Source: Chara braunii (taxonomy: Eukaryota; Streptophyta; Charophyceae; Charales; Characeae). From it: a DNA stretch of 48,506 nt. Location: NCBI GenBank assembly GCA_003427395.1, contig BFEA01000523.1:214008-262513 (forward strand), written 5' to 3'. The notes under the pieces are model-generated. The model was given only the letters and a program-made list of their open reading frames with translations, ran no database searches and had not been told where the DNA came from. Each line of letters starts with the position of its first letter. Position 1 is the first letter of the stretch. A program made the translations under genes and the position numbers. Shown here in pieces: positions 1 to 10,150 of the stretch.

Positions 1-128
1 AAAAAAAACCGGTAAAAAACGGTCACTTAGGGAGATACATCCGTAACCAGATTCATTCTGGAATATGACGGTTGCAATGAACTTTGATTTTTTTTTTTTT
101 TTGTGGAGAAAATCAAAGCCTCATGCAA

Positions 129-405
129 CCGAAAATAACGGATTACATGGGGGAGGAGAAACACATGTTTTTTGTGCATCCGAAGCCAAAATTGAGTTCG
201 GATGCACTTGGGAGTTTGCCTTTTTCTTTTTCTTTCAAGTAAGGGCTAGTTGTGGGGCATTGGGGCTAGGAAATTGATCCCTATTGCATGGGGAAGGGAA
301 AACACATGTTTTAGGTGCATCCGGAGCCAATATTGAGCACGGATGCACTAATAAACTAAACACTTCATTTTCTGTTAGCATGGAGCAAGTTGTGGGGCTG
401 TGGGA
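129..405 (+). repeat. Degenerate tandem duplication, unit about 130-141 bp
   Basis: Two diverged copies follow each other. Each has an AACACATGTT motif (160 and 301), a hairpin with GTGCATCCG arms (174 and 315) and an AGTTGTGGGGC motif (249 and 379). The hairpin is kept in both copies although the bases next to it differ. Confidence 0.6.
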
Positions 406-1225
406 CTAGAAAAATGACCATGACTGCAGTCCGAGAAATAACGAACTGCATGGGGGTGCCTAGGCTAAGGGAAAATGAGTCGCGGCAAACCCGAAAGACT
501 AGAAAGGAGCAATTTCAACATAAGGCAAGTGGAGACGGTAAACAGCAACCGTGAGATGAGATCTCACGACCTAGAAAAATCGACACACATGTGGCACCTA
601 AGGGAGAGACGTTGGGACCACCAAGGGCAAGGAGGTCCCAAAATAAAAATGGGACACCAACCAAGATGTTGTCGGGGACCAAGTGGGCCAAAATAATAAA
701 AGTTGAAAAACGGGACACACGCCGACGGAACTACCGACGAGACAAGAAAATGGAACTTGTATGAAGGAAAGTGGCGGGGACTTGAGATGTCCCAAGGGAA
801 CCATGGGCCAACACAATAAATAATTGCGCAAGCGAACGGCACCGTCAAGATCGAGGATCTAGATGGTGAAAAATATTAGCACCATTAGTGTAAGCATTAG
901 TGGGGGCAAGTGAGAGAATCATGAGAGAGAAAAAAATGAAATAATGATGTTGGGAGAGCTGCCTAGCAGTCCGAGATATTTCAGACTAGCTAGGCATGAG
1001 AAAATAGAGCCTCAAGAGGCTCAACATGAAAAAAAGGCTGTCCTTAGAAAATCGGAGGAAAATGGGCTAAAAATTAGACAAACGGAGACAAAATGAAGCC
1101 CCCTAGGAGTATGGGGGTGCCATTGTTGAAATCCGAGATATAACGGCCAAGTGCCAACCATGAATCTGGCCATGAATGAGGCCTCAAAGCCTAGAAAGAG
1201 AGTGCACAGTTAGTGGACACTCGTC

Positions 1226-1254
<29 letters not shown>
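1226..1254 (+). repeat. Poly(A) tract
   Basis: Twenty-nine consecutive A bases. It could be the tail of an old retroposon, but no element body was recognised upstream. Confidence 0.8.
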
Positions 1255-1256
<2 letters not shown>

Positions 1257-2547
1257 AGGGAGAATGAGACAAAAAGGGGAAAAAAAGTGGAGGAGAGTGT
1301 GCCGGCCCATTGGGACTTGCACAGTAGGGACTGGCATGTCCCAACTGTGAGCTCATCCCTCGTAGAATGAGGGAGGACAATCCGGATTGCAGAGATATGA
1401 CCCTTAGGGCCATATCTCAACAAAATCTGAATTAAAAAGAAAAAAATGAGAGAAAATGAAAAAAATAACCGGTTTTCTTTTGGACCATGGATCTGAGATC
1501 AGATCTCATGGTGGAGAGAAAATAGCCGTTTTTTGTGGGCCAGCTCAAAATGACTAGCTCCGGAAGGAGGTGGCAGCCCAAAATGGAAAGAAACAAAAGA
1601 GGGAAAAAAACAAAACTATGCATTTGGCCCAAAAAGAGAGCCAGATGCACAAAAAATTGAAAAATTGGACTTAGGGGCTCAAATTTGAAGCAAGGGCTAC
1701 TTGGGGGTGGCATGGAATATTATTGGCCTTGGATCTCAGCCAGATCCAAGGATGATGCATCGTTGCATAGGAAAATATCTCGGCCTACCCAAAATGGGGT
1801 AGAAACTGAAAAAATCGAAAAAAAGGTCCACTAGGTTTTTTTCTCTCAAGTAAAGTTGCCCCTTGGGCATTAGGACCTAAGGGGGCAGCATTTTTGAGGT
1901 GAAAAGGAGGCCGAAGGAGGCCAAGAGGCAATCCGAGTTGGTACCAACCACTCGGACTGCATGTACTTGGCCAAAAAGAGGTCCGGGTACCTCCGAAAGG
2001 GCCTAGTGGGGGAATTTTGCCTTGGGAGTACCTCGGTTTACCTCAAGGCACATGGGGAGGCCCATGGGCTGGCCGGACTGCTGATTTCAGCCTACATAAG
2101 CTGGAAATTCAGTCCTCCACTTCACAATTGCATGAGGAGTGCCCATGCTGCCCATGTAAGTTCATACGAACACTCTTTCACTTGGAGAGAGGAGAGGGGA
2201 ACCCATGCCAGTTTGGGAGTTTGGTGGCTATGAGCTAGGGAGAGGAGTTCTAGCGGCTAGTAGTAGTGAAACTGACACTAGGGAGGTGATCAGCCATAAC
2301 CCTCAGGGTGTGAGGAAAAGAGAGAGGCTAGAGGGAGTCTCATTAGCCCTCCTAGAGGGAAGGACTCCATAGCCATGATGATAAGAGCTCATGGCAACTT
2401 GGGAGAAAGTGAGAGAGGGAGGAGAGAGGCTTGAGGAAGGAGGAAGCAATAGCGAAGGAGGAGTTTGTGCAAGAAGGAAGAAACCTCATCAAGGTTGAGA
2501 CTCCATCCTCAATGCATCAACAAGGTGAGTGGAAGGAAGAAAATGTT

Positions 2548-2815
2548 CTTTCTTCTTCTTCTTCTTCTTCTTCTTCTTCTTTTTCTTTTTCTTTTTCTTC
2601 TTCCTTTCTTTTTCTTCTTCTTCTTCTTCTCCTTTTTCCTCTTCCTCTTCTCAATTCTTCTTCTTCTCCTTCTCCTTCTTCATCTTCTTCTCCTCCTCCT
2701 CCTTCTTTTCCTATCTTCCTTTTTCATCTCCTTCTTCTTCCCTTTCTTCTTCTTGTCTTCTTCCTCTTCTTCTTCTTAATCTCCTTCTTCTTCTTCTTCT
2801 TCCTCTTCTTTTTCC
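2548..2815. repeat. (TTC)n microsatellite, imperfect
   Basis: About 270 bp of TTC/TTTTC/CTC triplets. Its translations are runs of Ser/Phe/Leu and are not genes. It borders the satellite array directly. Confidence 0.9.
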
Positions 2816-2830
2816 CCTTTGGTCGACTTT

Positions 2831-4150
2831 ACCTCTTGCTTTTCACTCACATACTAGTAGGAGATGCTCCGATTCTTCCATGAATGATCTTTTGCTCAAT
2901 ACTTGTGATTTAGTCTAGAGTAGGAGATGCTCACATTCTTCCATGGATGATCTCTAGCTCAAATCTTGTGATTTGGTCTAGTGTAGATCTTGCTTTTCAC
3001 TCACATGCTAGTAGGATATGCTCCGATTCTTCCATGAATGATCTCTTGCTCAAATCTTGTGATTTGGTCTTAGAGTAGATCTTGTTTTTCACTCACATGC
3101 TAGTAGGAGATGCTTCAATTATTCCATGAATGATCTCATGCTTAATACTTGTGATTTAGTCTATAGTGTAACTCTTGCTTTTCACTCACATGCTAGTAGG
3201 AGATGCTCCGATTCTTCCATGGATGATCTTTTGCTCAAATTTTGTGATTTCGTCTAATGTAGATCTTGCCTTTCACTCACATGCTAGTAGGATATGCTCC
3301 GATTCTTCCATGGATGATCTTTTGCTCAAATCTTGTGATTTGGTCTAGTGTAGATCTTGCTTTTCACTCACATGTCAGTCGAAGATGCTCAGATTCTTCC
3401 ATGAATGATCTCATGCTCAATACTTGTGATTTAGTCTAGTATAACTCTTGCTTTTCACTCACATGCTAGTAGGAGATACTCTGATTCTTCCATGGATGAT
3501 TTCAATACTTGTGATTTAGTCTGGTGTAACTCTTGATTTTCACTCACATGCTAGTAGGAGATGCTCTGATTCTTCCAGGAATGATCTCATGCTCAATACT
3601 TGTGATTTAGTCTAAGTGTAACTCTTGCTTTTCACTCACATGCTAGTAGGAGATGCTTCGATTCTTCCATGAATGATCTCTTGCTCGAATCTTGTGATTT
3701 GGTCTAGTGTAAATTTTGCTTTTCACTCACATGCTAGTAGGATATGCTCAGAGTCTTCCATGAATTATCTCTTGTTTAATACTTGTGATTTGGTCTAGTG
3801 TAACTCTTGCTTTTCACTCACATGCTAGTAGGATATGCATCGATTCTTCCATGGATGATCTCTTGCTCAAATCTTGTGATTTGCTCTAGTGTAGATCTTG
3901 CTTTTCACTCACATGCTAGTAGGAGATACTCCGATTCTTCCATGAATGATCTCATGCTCAATACTTGTGATTTAGTCTAGTGTAACTCTTGCTTTTCACT
4001 CACATGCTAGTAGGAGATGCTTCAATTCTTTCATGGATGACCTCTTGCTCAAATCTTGTGATTTGGTCTAGTGTAGATCTTGCTTTTCACTCGCATGCTA
4101 GTAAGAGATGCTCCGATTCTTCCATGAATGATTTCGTGTTCAAGACTTGC
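2831..4150 (+). repeat. Satellite block A, about 91 bp unit
   Basis: Roughly 14 diverged tandem copies. Each contains CTTGCTTTTCACTCACATGC, then GATTCTTCCATGAATGATCT, then ACTTGTGATTT. Copies begin near 2835, 2988, 3086, 3174, 3266, 3357, 3448, 3533, 3628, 3716, 3808, 3899, 3989 and 4080. The copy near 2920-2985 is shortened. No coding function is supported. Confidence 0.92.
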
Positions 4151-4195
4151 GTTTTCGAACTAGTCTAGCTTATGCTTTCGACTCACAAAATAGAT

Positions 4196-4473
4196 GATGA
4201 CATTCCATTTCAAACTTGGTTGCATTCATGAACCATGATCATGTGTTTGAGCAAGTCTCACTCACATGCATGACTCAACTCTCACAATATGACATTCCGT
4301 TTCAAACTTGGTTGCATTCATGAGCCTTGATCATGTGTTTGAACAAGTATCACTCACATGCATGACTCAACTCTCACAGTATGACATTCCGTTTCAAACT
4401 TGGTTGCATTTATGAGTCATGAGCGTATGTTTGAGCAAGTCTCACTCACATACATGACCCAACTCTCACATGA
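4196..4473 (+). repeat. Satellite block B, 92 bp unit, three copies
   Basis: Three copies start near 4198, 4290 and 4382, a spacing of 92 bp. Each has TTTCAAACTTGGTTGCATTC and later CATGACTCAACTCTCACA. The last grades into block C through a shared TTC-x-ACTTGGTTGA stretch, so B looks like a bridge between A and C. Confidence 0.85.
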
Positions 4474-6715
4474 TAGTGTTCCGGTTCATACTTGGTTGAT
4501 CTTTCTTCTATGTACATGTACGTTTCACTAGTTCAATCTTCTCATTGTCAAGTTCGTGTGTGTTGTGATGTTCCGGCTCATACTTAGTTGATCTTTCCTC
4601 TATGTGCATGTGTTTTTCACTAAGTTTAATCTTCTCATTGTCAAATTCATGTGTGGTGTGATGTTCCGATTCATACTTAGTTGATCTTTCCTCCATGTGC
4701 ATGTGTCTTTCACTAGTTCAATCTTCTCGTTGTCAAGTTCATGTGTGTTGTGGTGTTCCGGTTCATACTTAGTTGATCCTTCCTCCATGTGCATGGACAC
4801 TTCATCAGTTCAATCTTCTCATTGTCAAGTTCATTTGTGTTGTACTGTTCCGGTTCATACTTAGTTGATCCTTTCTCCATGTGCATTGGCTCTTCATCAG
4901 TTCAATCTTCTCATTATCAAGTTCATGTGTGTTGAAGTATTTCGGTTCATACTTAGTTAATATTTCCTCCATGTGCATATGCTCTTCATTAGTTCAAACT
5001 TCTCATTGTCAAGTTCATGTGTGTTGATCGTTCCTCCATATGCATGTGCTCTTCATTAGTTCAATCGTCTCATTGTCAAAGTTCATGTGAGTTGATCTTT
5101 CCTCCATGTGCATGTGCTCTTTATCAGTTCAATCTTCTCATTGTCAAGTTCATGTGTGTTGTAGTGTTCCGGTTCATACTTGGTTGATCTTTCCTCTATG
5201 TGCATGTGTTTTTCACTAGTTCAATCTTCTCATTGTCAAGTTCGTGTATGTTGTGATGTTCCGGTTCATACTTAGTTGAGTTTTCCTCTATGTGCATGTG
5301 TTTTTCACTAGTTCAATCTTCGCATTCTCAAGTTCATGTGTGTTGTGATGTTCAGGTTCATACTTAGTTGATCTTTCCTCCATGTGCATGTGTCTTTTAT
5401 CAGTTGAATCTTTTCATTGTCAAGTTCATGTGTGTTGTAGTGATCCGGTTCATACTTGGTTGATTTTTCCTCTATGTGCATGTGCTTTTTACTAGTTCAA
5501 TCTTCTCATTGTCAAGTTCATGTGTGTTGTGGTGTGTCGGTTCGTACTTAGTTGATCTTTCCTCTATGTGCATATGCTCTTCATCAGTTCAATTTTCTCA
5601 TTGTCGACTTCATGTGTGTTGTAGTGTTCCGGCTCATACTTAGTTAATCCTTCCTCCGTGTGCATGGGCTCTTCATCAGTTCAATCTTCTCATTGTCAAG
5701 TTCATGAGTGTTGAAGTATTTCGGTTCATACTTAGTTAATCTTTCCTCCAATGTGCATATGCTCTTCATTAGTTCAAACTTCTCATTGTCAAGTTCATGT
5801 GTGTTGATCTTTCCTCCATATGCATGTGCTCTTCATCAGTTCAATCTTCTCATTGTCAAGTTCATGTGAGTTGATCTTTCCTCCATGTGCATGTGCTCTT
5901 CATTAGTTCAATATTTTCATTGTCAAGTTCATGTGTGTTGTAGTGTTCCGGTTCATACTTAGTTGATCCTTCCTCCATGTGCGTGGGCTCTTCATTAATT
6001 CAATCTTCTCATTGTCAAGTTCATGCGTGTTCAAGTATTCGGGTTCGTACTTAGTTAATTTTTCCTCCAAGTGGATATGCTTTTCATTAGTTCAAACTTC
6101 TCATTGCCAAGTTCATGTGTGTTGATCTTTCCTCCATATGCATGTGATCTTCATTAGTTCAATCTTCTCATTATCAAAGTTCATGTGAGTTGATCTTTCC
6201 TCCATTTGCATGTGCTCTTCATCAATTCAATCTTCTCATTGTCAAGTTCATGTCTGTTGTAGTGTCCTGGTTCATACTTGGTTGATCTTTCCTCTATGTG
6301 CAAATGTTTTTCATTAGTTCAATCTTCTCATTGTCAAGTTCGTGTATGTTGTGATGTTCCAGTTCATACTTAGTTGATTTTTCCCCTATGTGCATGTGTT
6401 TTTCATTAGTTCAATCTTCTCATTGTCAAGTTCGTGTGTGTTGTGATGTTCCGGTTCATACTTAGTTGATCTTTCCTCTATGTGCATGTGTTTTTCACTA
6501 GTTCAATCTTCTCATTGTCAAATTCAGGTGTGTCCTGATGTTCCGGTTCATACTTAGTTGATCTTTCCTTCATGTGCATGTGCCTTTCATCAGTTTAATC
6601 TTTTCATTGTCAAGTTTATGTTTGTTGCAGTGTTCCGGTCCATACTTGGTTGATATTTCCTCTATGTGCATGTGCTTTTCACTAGTTCAATCTTCTCAAT
6701 GTCAAGTTGAGGTGT
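4474..6715 (+). repeat. Satellite block C, about 92 bp unit, with shortened copies
   Basis: About two dozen copies of a unit containing GTTCCGGTTCATACTTAGTT, CTCCATGTGCATGTG and CAATCTTCTCATTGTCAAG. Some units lack the GTTCCGGTTCATACTTAG part and are only about 60-70 bp. These short units recur in the same order near 4930-5110, 5710-5890 and 6025-6200, which suggests a higher-order arrangement. Minus-strand frames through it encode a repeating peptide, but 92 is not a multiple of three and the frames break, so I do not call a gene. Confidence 0.92.
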
Positions 6716-6751
6716 AACGGGGGCAGAGTGGTGTGCCTGTCGGACTCACCG

Positions 6752-6844
6752 CCTGTCGCTGTCGCCGATGGCCGAGGTAAAACGAAACGTCGAGACGACA
6801 GTCGTCGAAGTCGAACCTCGGATGCCATCGTCGATGGCGACAGG
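6752..6844. repeat. Imperfect inverted repeat (hairpin)
   Basis: The left arm at 6752-6778 and the right arm at 6815-6844 share CCTGTCGC, CGATGGC and CGAGGT in inverted order, with small internal loops. The spacer of about 36 bp is rich in CGTCGA. No gene is recognised in 6716-6950. Confidence 0.6.
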
Positions 6845-6943
6845 GATCATTTTATGGCTGTCCGTGTACCGCAGGAAAGGCAAACGTGGACGGGCACGGA
6901 CGCCGCAGGGTCACACTCAGACAGTGACGGAAACCCGACATTG

Positions 6944-6952
<9 letters not shown>

Positions 6953-7025
<73 letters not shown>

Positions 7026-7026
7026 N

Positions 7027-7081
<55 letters not shown>
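6953..7081. repeat. (GA)n microsatellite with one unresolved base
   Basis: About 128 bp of near-perfect GA dinucleotide, with an N at 7026 that probably marks a length uncertainty in assembly. It is one of four GA/CT tracts in the window. Open frames reading through it (Arg-Glu or Ser-Leu repeats) are artefacts. Confidence 0.95.
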
Positions 7082-7082
<1 letters not shown>

Positions 7083-7238
7083 GGCGACGTCGGGCTCTTT
7101 CGCCACTATGCTGAAGGGGTGTTATATCTCCCCACGTTCCCAGCACGTCAGCCTTTCCCATCACGTCAGCCATTCAGCGAGCAGGGGTCGCGATGACCGG
7201 CCACCCCTTAGGTTCGGTCCATAGTGAGGATAGGGTGC

Positions 7239-7259
7239 CACGTGGGAAAGGTACACGTG
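7239..7259. promoter_or_regulatory. Two CACGTG (G-box type) sites
   Basis: CACGTG occurs at 7239-7244, inside GCCACGTGGG, and again at 7254-7259. Such cores bind bZIP/bHLH factors in plants. No gene start was identified nearby, so function is not established. Confidence 0.3.
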
Positions 7260-7810
7260 CACGAAGATCAGCCACCCATCCGTGGCTTTTCGACAGTGGA
7301 TGGCTACAGGGTGGGCTCGTCACGCGTCTCGCCCGAAACGACGCTGTCTTTTCCTCCGCAGGCACGAAAGTGAAAACGAATCCAAAAAAAAAAAAAAAAA
7401 AAGTAAAAAAAAAAAAAAATCACGAAATAAAATTGCCTAAACAAAAAACATAGAAAAGTAATGTGCATTTCCCGAAAATCAGAAATTTGGAAATACGTTC
7501 GGGGCAGCCACCTCGATGTCCGGAAGGAGCAACTCGAACATCGGCCTCGAACTTCGCCATCCGACCGCGGGCGGCCCATCGGGGACCACATCTCAATCGA
7601 AAAATCGGCCTGGGACCCGGTAGGCCGCGAACAACCGGTACTTCGGCATTTTCTAGTGGCGGGGGGAGTGGTGGTTTAAACAGACATATCAGCCAAACAG
7701 GAAAGACCATCTAATCCAAATTTAATCAAAACAAAAACTCTCCGCCGGTTTACGCCATTCTAGAAAAAGATCACGCGTGTCTCAAACGTGTGCGCCCCAT
7801 GCACTCCCTA
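7260..7810. other. No gene recognised; A-rich tracts
   Basis: This stretch holds two A runs (about 7384-7402 and 7406-7419), a small inverted repeat around 7270-7310 (ATCCGTGGC... against ...GTGGATGGC), and otherwise moderately GC-rich DNA without a recognisable product. Confidence 0.5.
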
Positions 7811-8331
7811 GAGGCTCGCCACACAGGCTGTCGAAAGCCGAAATTTTTTGACAGGTGTCAGTAAATTTTCGACAGTCCGGCCGTCAAGAATTTTCCCCCC
7901 TATCGCCACACAGCCTGTCGAGGGGGCGAGGTTGTCGAAAGTTGGCAAGTCGACGCCGCCTTTCGACAGGTGCTGTGTGGCGAAGGCGGTCGCCTGTCGG
8001 GAGTTGTTACATGGATGAATCTGTGTGCGCAAGCGGACCAGATGTCGACGCCATTTTCGACAGCAACTGTTGACTACATACGGACAAACAGGCCACGGCT
8101 GTCAGGGAGCAGTCTCTGCCAACCCAAATTCGAACGCAATTTTCAAAAGCCCGGCGGGGCACTGTCGAATTTCCGTCACCTGCAGGCGGGAGGAAACGAG
8201 TTTTCGACAGTGGCTGTCGAGACACATCTGACACCTGTCGAAAAATTTGTGAACCGGAATTCGTCGAAAGTATGTGTGGCGATGCAAAACTGTCGAAAAC
8301 TCGGTTTTCGATAGCCTGTGTGGCGGGCCTC
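7811..8331. mobile_element. 521 bp terminal-inverted-repeat element, MITE-like
   Basis: The left end starts GAGGCTCGCCACACAGGCT and continues GTCGAAA. The right end, read on the other strand, starts GAGGCCCGCCACACAGGCT and continues ATCGAAA. Similarity runs for about 40 bp. The interior repeats the terminal motifs: CGCCACACAG or its complement recurs near 7911 and 7973 and in shortened form near 8272, and TGTCGAAA/TTTCGACA occurs at least eight times in both orientations. Repeated subterminal motifs are typical transposase-binding arrangements in nonautonomous DNA transposons. No transposase is encoded. No clear target-site duplication was seen, so the superfamily is unassigned. Confidence 0.7.
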
Positions 8332-9049
8332 CTACTCGTTTCAAAGAGTTTCATGCAATGCTCCCAACTGTCAATCGAAATCCTTTTCTGTTACTTGCAA
8401 AATCCATGGCGGATACCCTTGTCAGGGTATTCGCGCCGACAGCGTCCCATATACAAAGACTAAGGAAAGATTGCCGGGGCCCTCAGGAAGCAGGAATAAC
8501 AAAGAGCAACAACAAAACCACTAGGCCAATCCCTCATAGCGTCCCCTAGCCAATCCTAGCCAATCCTGTCAATCCTGACATGCATCAGCCAAGCTGGTGC
8601 AGGCACAGGGCCTCGCTCCACCAGTCACCAAACCCTATATTTCCACTGGTGAGTACTCACCTCGGTACTTTCCTCACCAATAGCCGCTCCTCATCTCACC
8701 ACACTTGACCACTCACCAGAGTTGTACAGGATAAGGTCGGGGCCGCCCGGACAGGCCAGGGTCAGCGGGGCCGGCCTTAGCACCGAAGGGCCCCAGTTTT
8801 GGTTTTTTTCCCTGATTTACCACGTTTGGTGCGCGCCGGCGACGAGGCACCACAACCCCCATTAAAGGCAGGGAAAAAGGGAAGCGTGGTGAGTACTCGT
8901 CACGGCCGAGTCACCACACAAAAAATACGGACTTCTCACCAGGACACTGGAGCGTAAGGTGGGTATGGGCCCCAGTATATTCACCGGGGTTGTTTGTGAG
9001 GGATTCCTGGCCCTCTTTTCCCATTGATAATGAAGCTGTTTGCTCTCCC
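8332..9049. other. No gene recognised; CCAAT repeats and a GGTGAG palindrome
   Basis: Near 8522-8580 the motif CCAATCCT is repeated (GGCCAATCC, GCCAATCCTA, GCCAATCCTG, TCAATCCTG). At 8648-8661 there is a perfect 14 bp palindrome GGTGAGTACTCACC. Its left half returns near 8889 as GGTGAGTACTCGTC. This could be promoter or repeat DNA; nothing links it to a specific gene. Confidence 0.45.
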
Positions 9050-9378
9050 CCCACGTCACACCAATTCACCATTTTCCAGATATGCTTCAAGTAACCAGGC
9101 CTGATGTTCTTGTACTGCAAATAGTGGGCGTGCTCTCCAAGACGTTGATCCCCAAGATGGACACCAATGCCACGTCTTTAGCCACCTGGGGTTGTTGATT
9201 GGGTGCCGTCGTGTCAACGAGGAGTTTGCCCGTCTCCTGCCGCCCATCCCGACGCCTGTATTGGCAATGACGTTGGAGAAGCTAACCCCCCGCCGCCCTT
9301 CTACTCCGGCGCCAAAATTTCCCAAAACTTGCAGTAATTAACGCTGCCCCCGCCGTTGAGCCTCAGAGTCGAAGGCTT
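9050..9378 (-). pseudogene. Mn/Fe superoxide dismutase pseudogene fragment
   Basis: Pieces of the C-terminal half of a manganese-type superoxide dismutase appear in the right order but in shifting frames. From high to low coordinates: TLRLNGGG and FWEILAP (family NGGGHxNHxxFW...LAP), an in-frame TAG, then [45 protein letters not shown] and [14 protein letters not shown] (family C-terminus WEHAYYLQYKNxRPxYLxxIWxxxNW). There is at least one stop and about two frameshifts. The metal-ligand neighbourhood (xxxWEHAYY) is disrupted, and about 20-25 residues between GGGGL and the GW motif are missing. No introns separate the pieces, which fits a processed copy. Known members detoxify superoxide in mitochondria; this copy cannot make the enzyme. 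Homology is confident, the processed origin less so. Confidence 0.85.
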
Positions 9379-9385
9379 CTCGGCT

Positions 9386-9640
9386 GAATGGCCGCTTGGT
9401 TATGGTAGCCTGAAGACATCAATGCTTTCTGATCACGCCGAACGTAGCTGACAGCGATTGCCGCCAGATTCACTATAGTAAAGCAGTACGCACGGAAAAC
9501 GACATGCCTGACTGCGATGAATGGCCGCTTGGTTATGGTAGCCTGAAGACATCAATGCTTTCTGATCTCGCCGAACGTAGCTGACTGCGATTGCCGCCAG
9601 ATTCACTGTAAAGCAGTACGCACGGAAAACGACATGCCAG
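9386..9640 (+). repeat. 133 bp tandem duplication
   Basis: GAATGGCCGCTTGGTTATGG begins at 9386 and again at 9519, and the two copies are nearly identical to about 9510 and 9638. The second lacks a few bases near its end (CACTATAGTAAAG against CACTGTAAAG). High identity suggests a recent duplication. It lies between the SOD pseudogene and the kinase gene, so it could alter the kinase upstream region. Confidence 0.92.
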
Positions 9641-10150
9641 TGCTGCTGAACACCTAGGAGGTAGTTCGGACTGATTGATGGTCAAGGTCCTTTCCGGAAA
9701 TACGGGGAAGGTGAAGCGTGTATTCTGCAATTGACAGCAACGCAGAAGCATCCGTGCTTCAAATTTTCGTCAGCATTCATCAGTCCGTTTCTCACATTAA
9801 TAGGAAAACCCGTCCACATCTTTCACTGACTCTCACCGTCCTCTTCCTCCTCTCCTTCTTCTTCTTCTTCCTTCGGTTGCCGTTCGATTTGCTCGCTGAC
9901 CGCTTGTCGTCGATCTGGCTCTGCCATTTTGCCTGATCGACTGACGGGATCAGGATTGCCAGCAGTCGGCTTGGAGAGGGGGCACCATCTTGCTGTAGGC
10001 GCGGTGGGAATCTTCACAACCTTCGTCGTTTCCTCCAGATCCGTCGGCATTTCCCATGCGGATGCAGCCCTTGGTCTTGAAAGCCTAGTCTGCAGGAACA
10101 AACTCGTCCTCGAGACAGCTCAGCGCCGCTATCATCTGTTCGCCAGGCAA
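9641..10150 (+). promoter_or_regulatory. Kinase upstream region and likely 5' leader
   Basis: A pyrimidine-rich CTCTTCCTCC/TTCTTC tract spans 9836-9875, common in plant 5' leaders. The reading frame of the kinase stays open upstream as far as a TGA at 9827-9829 but contains no ATG before 10151; the longest open frame would begin at TTG 9929. So either translation starts at 10151 or an upstream exon supplies the start. No TATA box was confidently recognised. Confidence 0.4.

Larger units (their letters stand above)
1..2250. other. Noncoding hairpin-rich segment
   Basis: No protein family is recognisable here; the open frames are short and of biased composition. The plus strand is purine- and A-rich. 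It carries a series of short inverted repeats with small loops. Perfect arms include 174-184/197-207 (11 bp), 315-323/340-348 (9), 550-557/561-568 (8), 612-619/634-641 (8), 960-967/989-996 (8), 1007-1013/1016-1022 (7), 1392-1399/1411-1418 (8), 1727-1736/1742-1751 (10), 1785-1790/1797-1802 (6) and 2051-2056/2061-2066 (6). Arms with a bulge or wobble lie at 1484-1512, 1619-1649, 1857-1887, 1932-1956 and 2081-2112. It may be the promoter region of an LTR retrotransposon, because the LTRs at 13.3, 44.4 and 47.4 kb show the same style. That identity is inference. Confidence 0.6.

Noticed and set aside
4508-4800. Minus-strand repeating peptide (HMEERSTKYEPEHHNTHELDNEKIEL)
   Set aside because: It is the translation of the 92 bp satellite. 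The unit is not a multiple of three and the frame breaks after two units.
2831-6715. CRISPR array
   Set aside because: Units are contiguous and diverged with no repeat-spacer alternation, in a eukaryotic context.
6707-7196. Open frames through the GA tract (Arg-Glu or Ser-Leu repeats), also at 14.1, 43.8 and 47.3 kb
   Set aside because: Pure dinucleotide translation; no flanking domain is recognised.
9929-10150. N-terminal extension of the kinase beginning at 9929
   Set aside because: The codon is TTG and no ATG precedes 10151 in frame, so the extension is not a supported start in a eukaryote.
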